This document shows positions 21,870 to 34,621 of a stretch of 64,000 nucleotides of DNA, piece after piece (the first letter of the stretch is position 1; each line of letters begins with the position of its first letter). This stretch comes from Salminus brasiliensis (taxonomy: Eukaryota > Chordata > Actinopteri > Characiformes > Bryconidae). The notes under the pieces are model-generated. The model did no database searches and was not told the origin of the DNA. It saw only the letters and a list, made by a program, of their open reading frames with translations. A program made the position numbers and the translations under genes. The DNA lies in assembly GCF_030463535.1 (NCBI RefSeq), contig NC_132878.1, positions 24,123,925-24,187,924 on the forward strand, in the 5' to 3' direction.

Positions 21870-21912
21870 AGATATGGTATCACCATCATGAGTCACCTTC
21901 ATCATGTAAGTG

Positions 21913-22360
21913 TTACATGATGTAGCAATTGGAGTAATGAGATGGCTTATTATCTCTGTGATCGTCATTAGCCACATTACTCACTCCTTCTTCTTCACCA
22001 GTGACCACAGACACAGGGCGCAGTGTTTCAGTTGTAGCTGTCACACAGGCTTTGATGTGATCTGTAGTTGCGCAGTCATCCGGTGAGGTGACTGCCTGAC
22101 CAGCCTGGTGTGTTTTTTCTATGCTTGGGTAAGTGGTAGAGAGAGAGAGTGACTGTGGTTGATCTCTAGAGGTAGAGGCAATCTCAGGGGTCAGTTGGTC
22201 AGTTGAGCATGCAGCATCCTCAGTTACACATCTGTGGATGGTTAACATCTGGACAAGCTCAGAGGCATGTTTCTCCTCCGTCACGATCTTCAGGATGAAT
22301 CTGGGTGGAGTGCTTCTGTCTGAACCATCAGCTGGAATGATTTCTATCTCTGCCATTCTC
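21913..22360 (-). CDS. unrecognised 147-residue open frame, likely terminal exon
   Basis: The minus-strand frame begins MAEIEIIPADG at 22356 and ends HYSNCYIM. Four bases before the ATG lies a strong acceptor (long pyrimidine run, then CTCTCAG at 22361), so the segment is probably the last exon, with the ATG either as start (A at -3, G at +4) or internal (frame Arg-Met-Ala). The first 40 residues look folded (PPRFILKIVTEEKHASELVQ); the rest is Ser/Thr/Asp-rich and probably disordered. An ATTAAA follows the stop. The transmembrane ORF at 23461-23700 lies upstream on the same strand and might belong to the same gene, but no donor with matching phase was found. I cannot name the product. Confidence 0.4.
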
Positions 22361-23459
22361 CTGAGAGGGGGGAGAGAGAGAACATTGCCCCTTGCAGTGA
22401 ATAAGGAATTATTTAAAATAGCATATAAATACTTTAATGATATACTTTCAGCATTTTTGTTAAGTTTTGCTGCCTTGACATTCAGAGGTCATTCTTGAAA
22501 TTCTGGGCATTTTCTAGATATCACTTTTACTAGAACTTCATTCTGCATATTAAGTTTTTAGAATCTGATTCTGGACATTTGTTTTTTTTTAGTACTTTAT
22601 TCTGGATGCCAATTTTGTTATAAGTTTATTAAGTTCATTTGTCATGTATTTCTTAGCCCTTCATAACTGTTTTTGCAGCATTCTGAATGCTTGTGTTTTT
22701 ATACGGCCATGCTGTTGTGGTGAAAATTTTCTAAATAAGCAGAAATCTGTACAATCACAGAGTCACAATTAATGCTCCAAAGCAATATATTTGTTGAAAA
22801 GTTTTCGGCCGGGGAGAAGCTCCTGGCAAATACCCAGAGATCTCCGAAGGTTGACCAAGTTACAAAAGGTTATATATCTCCCCATTGGGGTGCTGTTACC
22901 TTCCATTGGTTCACAGAAGACAAAGAAGTTGCAACGCATTGGTTACACATAATTGTGATATGAATAAACAAAAGGGCGTTAACATACGTGCATAATTAAT
23001 GAAGAGGAAGGAAGCTCAAATATGTTTTTTAGAAGCCCCTCACACTTTGGAGATACCAAAACGAGTTGGTATGCAACTTCGAGGTCACTTGGACAATAAC
23101 TCACTGTGGCCAACACAGGGAAAACAGATAAGGCCTACACTTAGGACCAGAGGAGTAGCTAGTTCGTTCCACTTCGTGTGGAGGGGAGTAACTGATTTGT
23201 GGTCCCTTTCACATGGAGCAGTAAAAAAAAGTCCACCCAAAAGTTATGATTAAGTGCCTAAGTCTATTAGTATGTTAGTCTGGATATAATATACCAAGAG
23301 AATGAAGCTAATGGAATACATATAGTATATGTGCGAGATAATAATCATCTGACTATGTACTACTATGATCTCGAAACCACACTGTACACTATTTTTTAGA
23401 GCTTCACTGGATATTAGCATGTATTCTCCAACATAAATGGTTTTATATTACTAAAAACA
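22361..23459. other. intron or intergenic, nothing recognised
   Basis: AT-rich sequence without a recognisable gene. A plus-strand open stretch near 22999-23253 has no splice or start support. Confidence 0.5.
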
Positions 23460-23460
23460 T

Positions 23461-23702
23461 TTATTTATACGATTTAGAAGAGTGTATGTGTGTGTGTGTG
23501 TGTGTATGTGTGTGTGTGTGTGTCTGTGTGCAGGTTTGAGAGTGTGTGTAGCAGTACTCAGTTGTGTGTGTTCGACGACATCTCATGACCCAGCAGACAG
23601 CACATATGGCCACGACGAGGAGGAGCAGCACTACCACTAACACGATGAAGACATCTGAGCTCAGCCACTGGGACACAGAGCTCACCCTATTACCATCCAT
23701 GC
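23461..23702 (-). CDS. candidate 79-residue single-pass membrane protein
   Basis: A minus-strand exon begins after acceptor AATGTACAG at 23702, with ATG two bases in (23700). The frame reads MDGNRVSSVSQWLSSD, a helix of about 24 residues (VFIVLVVVLLLLVV, then AICAVCWV) and a basic stop-transfer MRCRR. It then runs through a CA microsatellite translated as Thr-His repeats and ends SSKSYK. The TAA overlaps an AATAAA (23460-23465). No good donor exists after the helix, so either the frame ends here or the microsatellite has destroyed an older exon end. A donor (AGCTAATG|GTAAGT at 24278) marks a plausible 5'UTR exon upstream. No homologous family is recognised. A donor-like AGG|GTGAGC sits just after the ATG and weakens the call. 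Confidence 0.35.
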
Positions 23703-24672
23703 CTGTACATTCACATATTCATTCACACACACACACACACACACACACATAGAGAAATACACACTCTTAACCACTGACACAATAATATAAAAAGGTCAAA
23801 ACCAATGAAAGGGCCGTTTTTATGGAACCCCTAAAGTATCACAGTATCAGGGTGTGTTTCTAGCTTCAGAGCTAAAAGCAGACTGGATACACACAAAACA
23901 CAGTACAGAAAAAATGGTCCCACATACTCACTGCGCTCTCCTCATCTTTTGGATTGTTATTCACATAGTGTTATTGTTTTTGATATTGAGATTGTAATTT
24001 ATATCCATTTGATGAAAAAAGTGTTTGCCCTGATTTGTAAATGTGAAGATGGGAATATTTCAAATGATCTATTATCTCAGGAAAATCAGCGATTGCTATG
24101 CTGTGATAATGACTTAAATAACACAAGCTCTTAATGAAACAACATCAATAAGTCATGGGGCTTCATTTAGGGCTTCCATACAATGTGGCATCAGAAAACC
24201 AGAAAAGTGTTCAGCCTCTCTTACAACTCTACTGCTATAGACTTCAATCTCATTCTTCATAGTCTATAACAACTTACCATTAGCTGTGTCTAGAACAAAG
24301 CTGAGGCATTTCTGAGCAAGCGGACCTTCAAACCGTGAACATCACAGCAGGAGAACAGCGTAGAATGCCCAGAGTTCCACACTCTGGCCTTTGTGACAAT
24401 TTCACATGTGTCTCTGTTCTGAAGCCCCGTCGATGATGTAAGACCTGTGTGATAGTTCTGATCTAAGCTGAGGCTCAGGGCTCAGTTTTATCCTTCATGT
24501 TAACACAGTCACTAATATAGCTTTTTATCATTGAAGTAATATTGCAGAATAGACCTTTCCTTTCCCAGAGGGATGCAGAGAAACGTGCCTGTGCATTTGT
24601 TACAGTAGAAGTAAAACCATACATCCTCTAACACAGCATCATGACCATTTCTTTTATAACAGCAATAAGAGC

Positions 24673-24703
<31 letters not shown>

Positions 24704-26929
24704 TATAAATATCGCATCATTCACCAGCAGGTGGTGCCCCACACCAAGCCACAGTCTCCGGAATGTCCCACGCAGGACTCAGAATATCATCATGGTCCAT
24801 TTTGTGAGAGATACTGGCCACTGCACAGCTCTGTTCCTGAGTGCAATGATTTGTGTTTTTTTGCTTGTGTGTGTACCAGAGGAGAGAATACCAGAGTAGG
24901 TGATAAACACACCTGAACGTTCTCTCGATCCTGGTACAAGATGTATTTGCTGTCTGTACAACATGGATAGTGATGTTAAGTGTACCGGACTGGTGCTTCT
25001 AGATAACCGATGCCAATGGAGACAAGCCAAAGAAAATTCTTAGTAGGAGGAATCTCATGACGGTTAGAAAAAGAGAGAGGGGGGTGTGTTACCAGACAAA
25101 GAAAGTGTATTCTTGAGCGGAACACAGCCTGTGATAAATGTGATCATCTGTCAGATTCCCTCATGTTTAATCGTGTTAAAGATGATTGAGCAGCTGCAGG
25201 TGGTTGTTCCTCATTAGACCGTGAGCTCTGATAATGGCAGGCCTGAGAATAACTGAAATAACCTCTAGAAATATACAGATGCTGCTTTGTGTATAACCGC
25301 TTTAGACTAAGCACGAATATTCAAAGCTTGTGAAAGACAGTAAATGTTCAATTTGAAGTATTAACATATATTAATATTAATGGAGCTGTTTAACAGAGAC
25401 TCGGTAAAGAACCCTGGCTAAGAGCTGCTGCCGCTGTTTTCCAAGACAGCAATCAGCTCAAGCTCAGTTTAAGGCATGTTGCCAACTTGCTGATGGCCTA
25501 CAGCTTATGACAGGGGTTCTCAAACAAAGGAATTAAAGTAAAGTAAAGTAAAGGAAGTAAAGGAATAAAATAATGACCCTTATTTGTTCTGTATTTAGAT
25601 CCATCCAGCTCTACTCTTCAGTATGAACACATACTAATATATTTAAATAATATTAATAAACCTGTTTAGTTTAAACTGATCAGTGTTGTTCAGCTACAGG
25701 CCTGAATTTTCCTTATGCACAAATTAAAGACCCCTGTTAAATGGTAGAGTGAGCATCACATGACACACTCTCTCTACCATTTAAGATGATCATATTACTA
25801 GCTATGAAGCTGTAAAGAAATTTAGCTGGGGCCAGTTTGCTGTTCTGTATCTGGTCTCCAGTATTATCTGCATTAGTTTCACTGGTGTGTTACTGGGAAA
25901 TAACCAGTCACTGCAGAAACAGAGGCGTATTTCAGGCATGATAGTAGTGGCAGGGAGCTCTTGGCACACAGCAGGTGCAAGATCACTTTTATGAAGTAAT
26001 TATGCATCCCATCGTTGCACGTGTGACAGTCGATGCACTTTTTGTGCTTGTGACCGTGATTGCCATGTGCGCTAACAAACTGCTAATGCATATCTGGTAT
26101 TTTCCGTATGACTACATATACTGTACTGTGATGTCTGTGCCATTTATACACGTTACACCACTAGTGGCTAAATTGATGCATTAGGCCTTCGGTTTTGCTT
26201 GTAAAGTCCGAACCAGTGGGAGAGCATGCTTTGCTTAGACTCTTCTGAAAAAAAAATCCTGATTGGACATCTTTCTGTTTAGCATTTAAAAAATGTAACC
26301 CTTTAGTTACCAAGCAAGACTTAATGGAAAAAGACTGGCACAGGATTACTTGCATAGAGTCAGTAGAAATGTAGCCTTCTGTGGGCAGGAGTCTCGATTT
26401 GTCTGAGTGGATAGGATGGCCCCTTATCACTCAGTGTGATGCTTGCCAACACAAGCATTTGGCAGCTCGGAATTGGCAGCTCATGTAACAGAACATAGTG
26501 CATTTAAAAACATGCATTTGCACTTTCCATGACTCCATCAGCTTTTATCAGCTGGAACTGTAATCACTGGAATCAGTTTCTTCAATGCCCTACAATGTAT
26601 ATTAGACTTTTATAAGCTAGCCAAGAAAACATACCCTATGCACCCATGCCCCCATACTGCTGTGAGGATTGTAATGCATTCAGCCACACGAACATAAGTA
26701 AGGGTCAAGTTTTGAGGTTTAGTTCTGCCACTCTCACTCATCCCAACTGTGTTCTATCACTGCAGAGAACACATTTCCTGGGGGGCATTATACCTAACTG
26801 AAGCTTGGCGTTGAGCATGGCGAATGTATGTTCTTAATTTCAGCCTTTGTCTGCACTTTAAAATGGTGGAGTTCACTGATTAACAGTGAGTGCAAACATA
26901 CCTTTGGGCATATGTTGTATTTTTACGCT
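23703..26929. other. intergenic; possible 5'UTR exon near 24.3 kb, AT microsatellite
   Basis: Contains CA tracts at about 23726-23750, a minus-strand donor at 24278 that ends a possible untranslated exon (about 24278-24480), and an (AT)n tract at about 24675-24708. The remainder shows no coding signal that I can support. Confidence 0.45.
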
Positions 26930-27725
26930 TGCTCTACAACATCCCCATGGTGTTCTATTGGATTCAGATCCAGTGACTGGGAAGTCCACTGAAAACCACT
27001 GAATTCATGGTCATAAAACCAGTGCGAGGCGTGGTGCCTTATCATGCTAGAATTAGCCACTAGAAGTAAGTTGTGGCCATAAAGGGATGCACATGGTCAG
27101 CAACACCACCTAAACAGGCATTCAAGCGAGAGCTGTTGACACAAGTCAGATTGGGCCCATGGATTTATGATGTTCATGTCAAATTCTGCCTACTGCAGCC
27201 TCAGCTTTCTGTACTTGGCTGACAGAAGTAGAACTTAACATGGTCTTCTGCTGTTGTAGCCCATCCATCTAAAGGCTGGAAATGTTGTTAATTTTGAGAT
27301 GCTGCTCTGCTTACCATAATTGTACAGATTGATTATCCGAGTAGCCTTTCTGTCTGCTTAAACTTGTCTGGCCTTTCTACGTTGACCTCTTTCTTTAACA
27401 AGGTTTTTTCTGTCCGCAGAACTGACACTCTGCTGACAGTAACAGTTTTATCTTCATTACACCATTCAGAGTAAGCTCTACAGACTCCGAGGTCAGCAGG
27501 TTTAGAAATACTCAGACCAGCCTGCCAGGCACCAACAGTCATAATATGCTCAAAATCACTAAAATCACATTAATCTCCCATTCTGTTGGTTGATGTAAAG
27601 CTGCTGGGCCATGACTGCAAGATTTTCCTCGGTGCACTGCTGCCACGAGATTGACTGATTAGATGATTGCATGAATGAGCTGTTTCTCATAAAGTGCTGA
27701 GTAAGTGTAGAAACATCTACAGCTT
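26930..27725 (-). mobile_element. degenerate Tc1-type transposon, transposase on minus strand
   Basis: The plus strand reads as the complement of a Tc1 transposase gene. Recognisable parts are GTTCTATTGGATTCAGATC, CATAAAGGGATGCACATGGT and GGTCTTCTGCTGTTGTAGCC. Near 27333-27542 the minus strand encodes the N-terminal helix-turn-helix region (WQAGLSISKPADL). Many frame breaks are present; it is a dead copy. Confidence 0.75.
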
Positions 27726-30656
27726 TTGTTCATTATCTGGGACACATTTACATTTTTTTGCATTCAAATTGATTTAACGCTGTTGACAACACTGATTTCT
27801 CATTTTTGAAGAGTGATGTACCTTGAGTGTATTACATTCATGGCAGACTAAAATACCGCCTCCAAATGTGGTTTGGATTGAACGTTTGCAATCTGCACTT
27901 TCAGCAGAAGTGCTCAGCTTGTTCCAATGAGCCACGAAACAGAACTAGCTCAAAGCATAAAGCATAAAAACATGCTTATGTTATCACCAGCGATTGCTTT
28001 GATCCTAAGGGTTAAAATCCTGAGGAATTTTAAAGCCTGTGCACTGGAACATGCTCCAACACACCAGTTTATTCTGAAAAGCATTGCATTGAAATGAAAC
28101 AAGAGTGCTGGAGCATATTTCAGGATTTGCTTATCCTTATTCTCAAGGTTGTCCTGTCAGGCCAGCACCTGCCTAGTGGGATATATCCACAATAACTCAG
28201 TTCAGTTCAACAGATGATGACAAAAAAGGCCCCACAGTGTTTGCCAAAGGTTGTTGGTTGAATATGAAGACTGTCAGAGTGAGATATCTTATCTGACCCC
28301 CTCTGTAATACGACATCCACTACACAAAGTGTGTTTATACAGTTTCAGTACTGAAAATGGAAACTACACAAGAGTAGGACACTGTGGTTGCCTTGCCTGT
28401 GTCTGTGCTAGAGATTTGTATCGGGATAAAACTGTCAGCACCCCAACTGTCCACTGTTTCACCTGGTCACTTCACGATTCATCTGAGTGGTTAATTATGT
28501 CAGTTTACCAGCTAAACAGTAAATGAAGTGAGCAGAAATAGGATTTGCTCATTTTGGTGTGTGTTCAGCTGATGGCAAGATTTCACAACACGTTAGAATC
28601 CAAACCTGACGTTTTATTGTTGATCTTGGCCTGTGTAGATGTCCCTTGAGGAAATCTGATTTTCAAGCTGTGATGGGAGGACTATATTAATATGGTATAC
28701 ATGAATAGGAATATGATCAGTCTGTCAGCTATTGATCTGTTAAGCATTAAAATATCTGCTATAAATGAAGTGACCCTTTTATTACCATTCATTTCTGTTT
28801 CCACAGCAATATCTTTCCCACTCTTTATCCTCACGCCATTCCATCCCACTCATTCCATTTCCCATAATAAAATCCATCCCATAACTTTTATCTACACACA
28901 TTTCATTTCCATGGAAATGCAATGTTTCCGTTCCCATGCTGTTGCAACTCTCTAGTCTGGAATTCATCCTGTCATCAGAGCGTTTAATGTGTTTTTTTAG
29001 TTTTATTTTGTTTTGTTTTGTTTTTAACAAATCATATAAATCATACTCTTGAATAAACATGTGTTTCAGCCCAGAGGTGACTAACTGGCTTTTTTTTTCA
29101 AATCTTTAAAGAGATAACCAACACCCCTTCTAATGAATGCATTGGATGCATTCAAGTTGCACCATTGCTGACACATCTGCGCAAACTCACATGCACAACC
29201 TGGTTAGTTTCTGTAGAGGAGTATTGCCAATCGGATAGAATTCTTTGCAGCATGTAAAAATGAACTCAATGCCAGGCTTGAGGGATATAAAGCCCCCATT
29301 GAGCTGTGGAGCTGTTTGGGAGACCATTCTCTACAGCAATGGTCCAACTTTTGTTTATCAAGTCAGTTAGTTCCCACTGGACTGAAACATGTTTATTCAA
29401 GAGCATGATTTTAACATGTTTTTGAGGTTGTTAATCCCTCTGACAATAGTAGAAAGCCTACCCTGGACAGTAGAGAGAGTTACACCAACAAAAGCAGGAT
29501 GAACTCTTTTTAATATTTCTAATTTTAGAAAAATCAATGAATTAGCAGATGTCCCAATACTTTTGTCCATACTGTGCATTTATTACGGGATGTAACGGTA
29601 TGTGTATTTGTCTCGAACCACAAGAATACGTGGTACACACTATACAACTATACTTGCATATATATATATATATGACTCTTCATTAGACTACCACTCACAT
29701 TCACACTCAATGAAGTGTTACATGCAGGACTTCCAGAGAAGTGATGTTTTTCAGACCAAACTTGTCCCACCGCCTGTAAACTGGAATGTAAATAGTTGAT
29801 TTCCTTTGTCACTTTCTAATTATGCTAGTGGTTAATCTGACAGGCTTTCATCTCAGCTGGTGCCAATCCCAACCAATGGGAGAGCTCTAGAAGTCCGTAG
29901 GCATCCCCCACCTGGTTTCACTTATAAACCACTACATTCATGGCACAGACCATAATATGCAAATCCAGCACTGACTGACTGATGTCTGACCTTTTGGGCA
30001 GTGCATCCAAGGCTGAAACTCATTTGAGAACCAATGATACCCTCCTTGTTGTCGATCTTGCTAAACATGGTGAGCGAGAAGGTAAGCAAATGAATGAGTT
30101 CTAAGCCAGGTCCATGAGGTGCTTCATATCTAGTGAAAGAGAGAGAGAGAGATTTTGGTGGTGCAAAGAAGTTGATGGTGTGTACTGGTGTTCATAAACA
30201 CTGTGCAAGCGAAGAAAACACACAAGCACAAGGGTAACCACAAATAAGCTGGCTTTGGGCCCATGTCTTCTTTATCTGTCAAGCCGTAAGTGTAAATACT
30301 CCTCTCAAGCACTTGACAGATCACAGATCAGTGCCAACAACTACAGCAATTTGTTTTGCAATGTTTACTTCTGATGTCATCAGTGAAAAGTGGTGGATTC
30401 AAATCACTGTTCACCTGAAGAGTGCCTTTCTCTGTCTGAAGAAGGATATTCTCTGTGGCATTTTGTGGCAGGTCTGTTTTTGGCTGTGATCTAGAGACTG
30501 GTGTTTCCATCTTCAATAACGCCAAAGCCCTCCATGATTGCGAGTCCAAGAGAGCTTGATTGTTTGACCCATCCCTTTCCCCACATCCCTCAGCAAAATG
30601 CTGGAAAACAGAGGCATCTGCTTGTGTTATCTAACGTCTTGTTAATGTTCTCCAAA
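27726..30656. other. intergenic with dispersed repeats
   Basis: Includes a copy of the GTCCATA-ended non-autonomous element (about 29100-29580) and a short AT tract near 29658-29673. No gene is supported. A minus-strand open stretch at about 30328-30549 has a donor-like CTTCAG|GTGAAC but no acceptor or homology that I recognise. Confidence 0.5.
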
Positions 30657-31380
<724 letters not shown>

Positions 31381-33344
31381 TGGAGTGCGTCAATGATGTT
31401 TGTGTTAGCAGTGGTTTAAAGGGAATTTATACATACAGAGTCTTTTCGCACTGGTCATTTATGCATGCAGTGTATAATAAGCTTCTATTGCTTATTATCT
31501 ACCTTATCTAGTCAACATTTTTTTTAGCAATTCCTTTATATTAGAGGTGTCCAGTCACCTAAAGATCTTCCACTCCTCAGTAATTTCTTCTGTCTCTGCT
31601 GCTTAAGGCATATTCTTCTAAGTAGGTCAGTTTCAACCATGTGTTTAGTGATTAGTTCCAAACACAGTTTATGACACTTGGCTTGGACACTTGGAAGATT
31701 CTACACCCTGATTTGCTTGACAAGTAGTATTCCTTAGACTAGCAGAGTGTGTCTAAAAACAGTCTAAAAGTCTTTGCCAGCTATGAATTCATTGTTATAA
31801 ATTGCTTAAAACTATAGATCTTTTTTTTTATTTGGTATTAAAACAATATCATGCATACTTTATGAAATAAACAGAAAGATCGTAGTTAGCATATGCTGTT
31901 GTTCAGAAAAGTTATGTATATGTTGGTTAGAAGAACACATGTTTATTACTATTAATATTTGACACTATATAAATTTGCTTAACGGTTTTCTTTTAATGAA
32001 GGTCAGCTCAAGGGTTTTCAAATCAGTCCTTGGGTTCCCATAGATTGTCCATATTTTGCTCTACCTTAGCTCTCAATACACTTGGACCAAGTCAGTGTTT
32101 TTAAAAGTTTGGATGGATCAAAAACTGTGGACTGTCTGAAAGATCAGTGGATTAGCGGATGGATCAGTGGAAAAAATGGATTAGCCAAACTAGTCATTGG
32201 ATGGGAACTATAAATACTGGACTTCCTCTGGGAGAACTTTGGAAATGGTTAAGCTAACACACAACAGTCAACACATATTCTTACTTGTTTAATTGTTATT
32301 GTAATGTTTGTCTTTTTACAGAGAATGTTTTTTTTGACAAATAACTTTACTCATCATCTACATATCAGATATCAGTAATGCTTTGGCACCACACTTTGTC
32401 TTATTAAGTGTTATTAATCTTGAGAGCTAGACCATTCATGCTTGGTCTCTGATGTGACTAAATACATGCATGATACTTTTAAGGAGGCCACAATGCACCA
32501 TCACAACACTCTCTAAAACATACAGCCCAAAGACTAGCCATGTCTGTGCAAAAGCACATGCTTTTCTTTCCAATGTATTGTGTTCAAAGAGGATTCAAAT
32601 GTACTTTTGTTTTTGTCAGTTTCTGATGCACTTACCTAATAAATATGTTGTTACTACTTTTAGAAGTTTTCCTGATTCCAGGGGTTGAAAAAAGTAAATG
32701 ATTGTCATTGAAATATATATACGAAACTAGAGAAGTGTGGCAACAATTAATCAGATCAAACACTTCATAGTAAATTTAATCGTTTGCAGTAGAGCAGTCC
32801 AAAACACATAAAAGGGAGTCTGAGAAGACTGTTGACACAAGACCCAATTCAAACAGAATGAAAATCTTTGCAAACCATAAACGTTTGCCAAGTCTCGGTT
32901 TTTAGGACATGCCATGACAAGCGTTCAGAGGCAAAGTAAAAGTTTGCACTTACGGACAGGAAAATACCCATGACAAGCCAGGTGTGTCCAGGTAATTTCA
33001 CTATCAACATGTGAGCTATTATGAGATCTGATTTCTAGTGAAAGACACTACAAAGGTCTATGTACTCATAGCCTTAGTGCAAAATTTGTACGTTTGCATG
33101 AATGTGGTTGGACTGTATATGTCACAGAAAACAAATAATACTCTGGCTTGTATGAAATGAAAAGTACAAGGTCCTGGGGTCGTTTCCTCTGTTACAGGTT
33201 CTATTCTGATTGTTTTCATCAAACTGGTATTCACTGAACTCAGCAGTTGTCATTTTAATCCGTACACAAGAACTCTGCAATTTAGTCGCCCAATGCATAT
33301 CACAAGCGTTGACTGCACTGGAGTCTCTCAGCTTTTGGAGTCTC
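31381..33344. other. intergenic, nothing recognised
   Basis: AT-rich single-copy-looking sequence with no coding signal or recognised repeat family. Confidence 0.5.
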
Positions 33345-34621
33345 TAGGCTACATTCACACAGCAGGTAAAAGTGACCCAAATTCGGTCTTTTTAATCTTA
33401 TCATGTGTGACACAGAGGTGTTATGTGTATGGCAGTGTGAACGGAAAACATGCTGAATCTGATATTTTCAATTCTGATTTGAGCCACTTTGGCGTTGCTC
33501 AGACTGCAGGCAAATTGGAATTGTTTCTCACATCAGATCTGGTGAGATGACTGTCTGCACTTTGCAATACCGCCGTGCAGATATTTCTAGTCACATAAGA
33601 CCATGTTCATGTATTAAACAACAGGGATGAGACCAAAATACTGGAGAATGAAGGTCAAATTACTGTTTCAAATACATTTTAACATAAATCACTAATATAA
33701 TCTGACAAAACCTAATGAACTATTAGTAGCACTTGGCTCAGTAATGTACAAAAACCTGATGTTTCAGCCATTTTTGGCTACAGTGCTTGAGCAGATCTCC
33801 ACATCGACGGGACTTCCCCCTCCACTCGTGGTGTAACCATGTCCTATTTTTTTAAAGCAGGACTTAATCCAAAAACAAAAATCATATTTCTACCACTGGC
33901 CAGTGTCCTCAAATATAACGTCTCTGCTTTCATATGTGAAAGCAGGAGAAATGGAGGTCGCTCTGGATTTGACGTGGTCGTCGCCTGTTGTCTGAGTGGT
34001 GCAAAGGCACTTTGAAATCCAATTTGAGCAGCCAGAGCGATCAGACTGAAACACATCTTACAAATTTGATTATAACCACATGTTTGGATCCAAATGGCAA
34101 AAATAGGATTACATGTATTTTTGACTGTCCAGACTATCAAAAATCAATCTGAGCATCTGAGCATCAGCCTGAACATAGTCTTTCATAAATGGTATTGAAA
34201 TCCATCACATATGAGATACACAGTAATGGGAGATCAGAATTCATGCAACGTTTGCGATCGAAATTCATAGAGTAGACAGAAAAAGGTATGACAGCAGTGA
34301 GGGAGATTTTCAGTGGCAAAATAGTAAAGTAACAGACAGAAATATTTGGGGTGATGTCTCTGTTCAAACTAAATTAGAAGGTACGGATGGCAATAGCTCC
34401 GCTTTTGAAGAAAATTCTACAGAAATGACAGAACGCGGCCACAGAAAGGCGCTGCTGCAGTGTCCAGGCAAAAGAAATCTTCAACAAAGTGACCGTGGCA
34501 GAATAACGCGGCCTTTTTACAGCGAGATCGAAAGCATTGCTCGTTGGTGCATGCGCATCAGTTCAGATAAATGGCAGATATCGCTCACATTAAAAAGATG
34601 TGAATAGTGTGAACAGCCTAC
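33345..34621. mobile_element. candidate MITE-like element with TAGGCT...TTCACAC ends
   Basis: The left end reads TAGGCTACATTCACACAGC (33345). The right end, read on the minus strand from 34621, begins TAGGCTGTTCACACT. The interior has paired segments about CAGATTTGAGT/CAAATTTGAT and GTGTGACACAG, typical of non-coding fish DNA elements. No transposase is seen. Exact ends are tentative. Confidence 0.45.
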
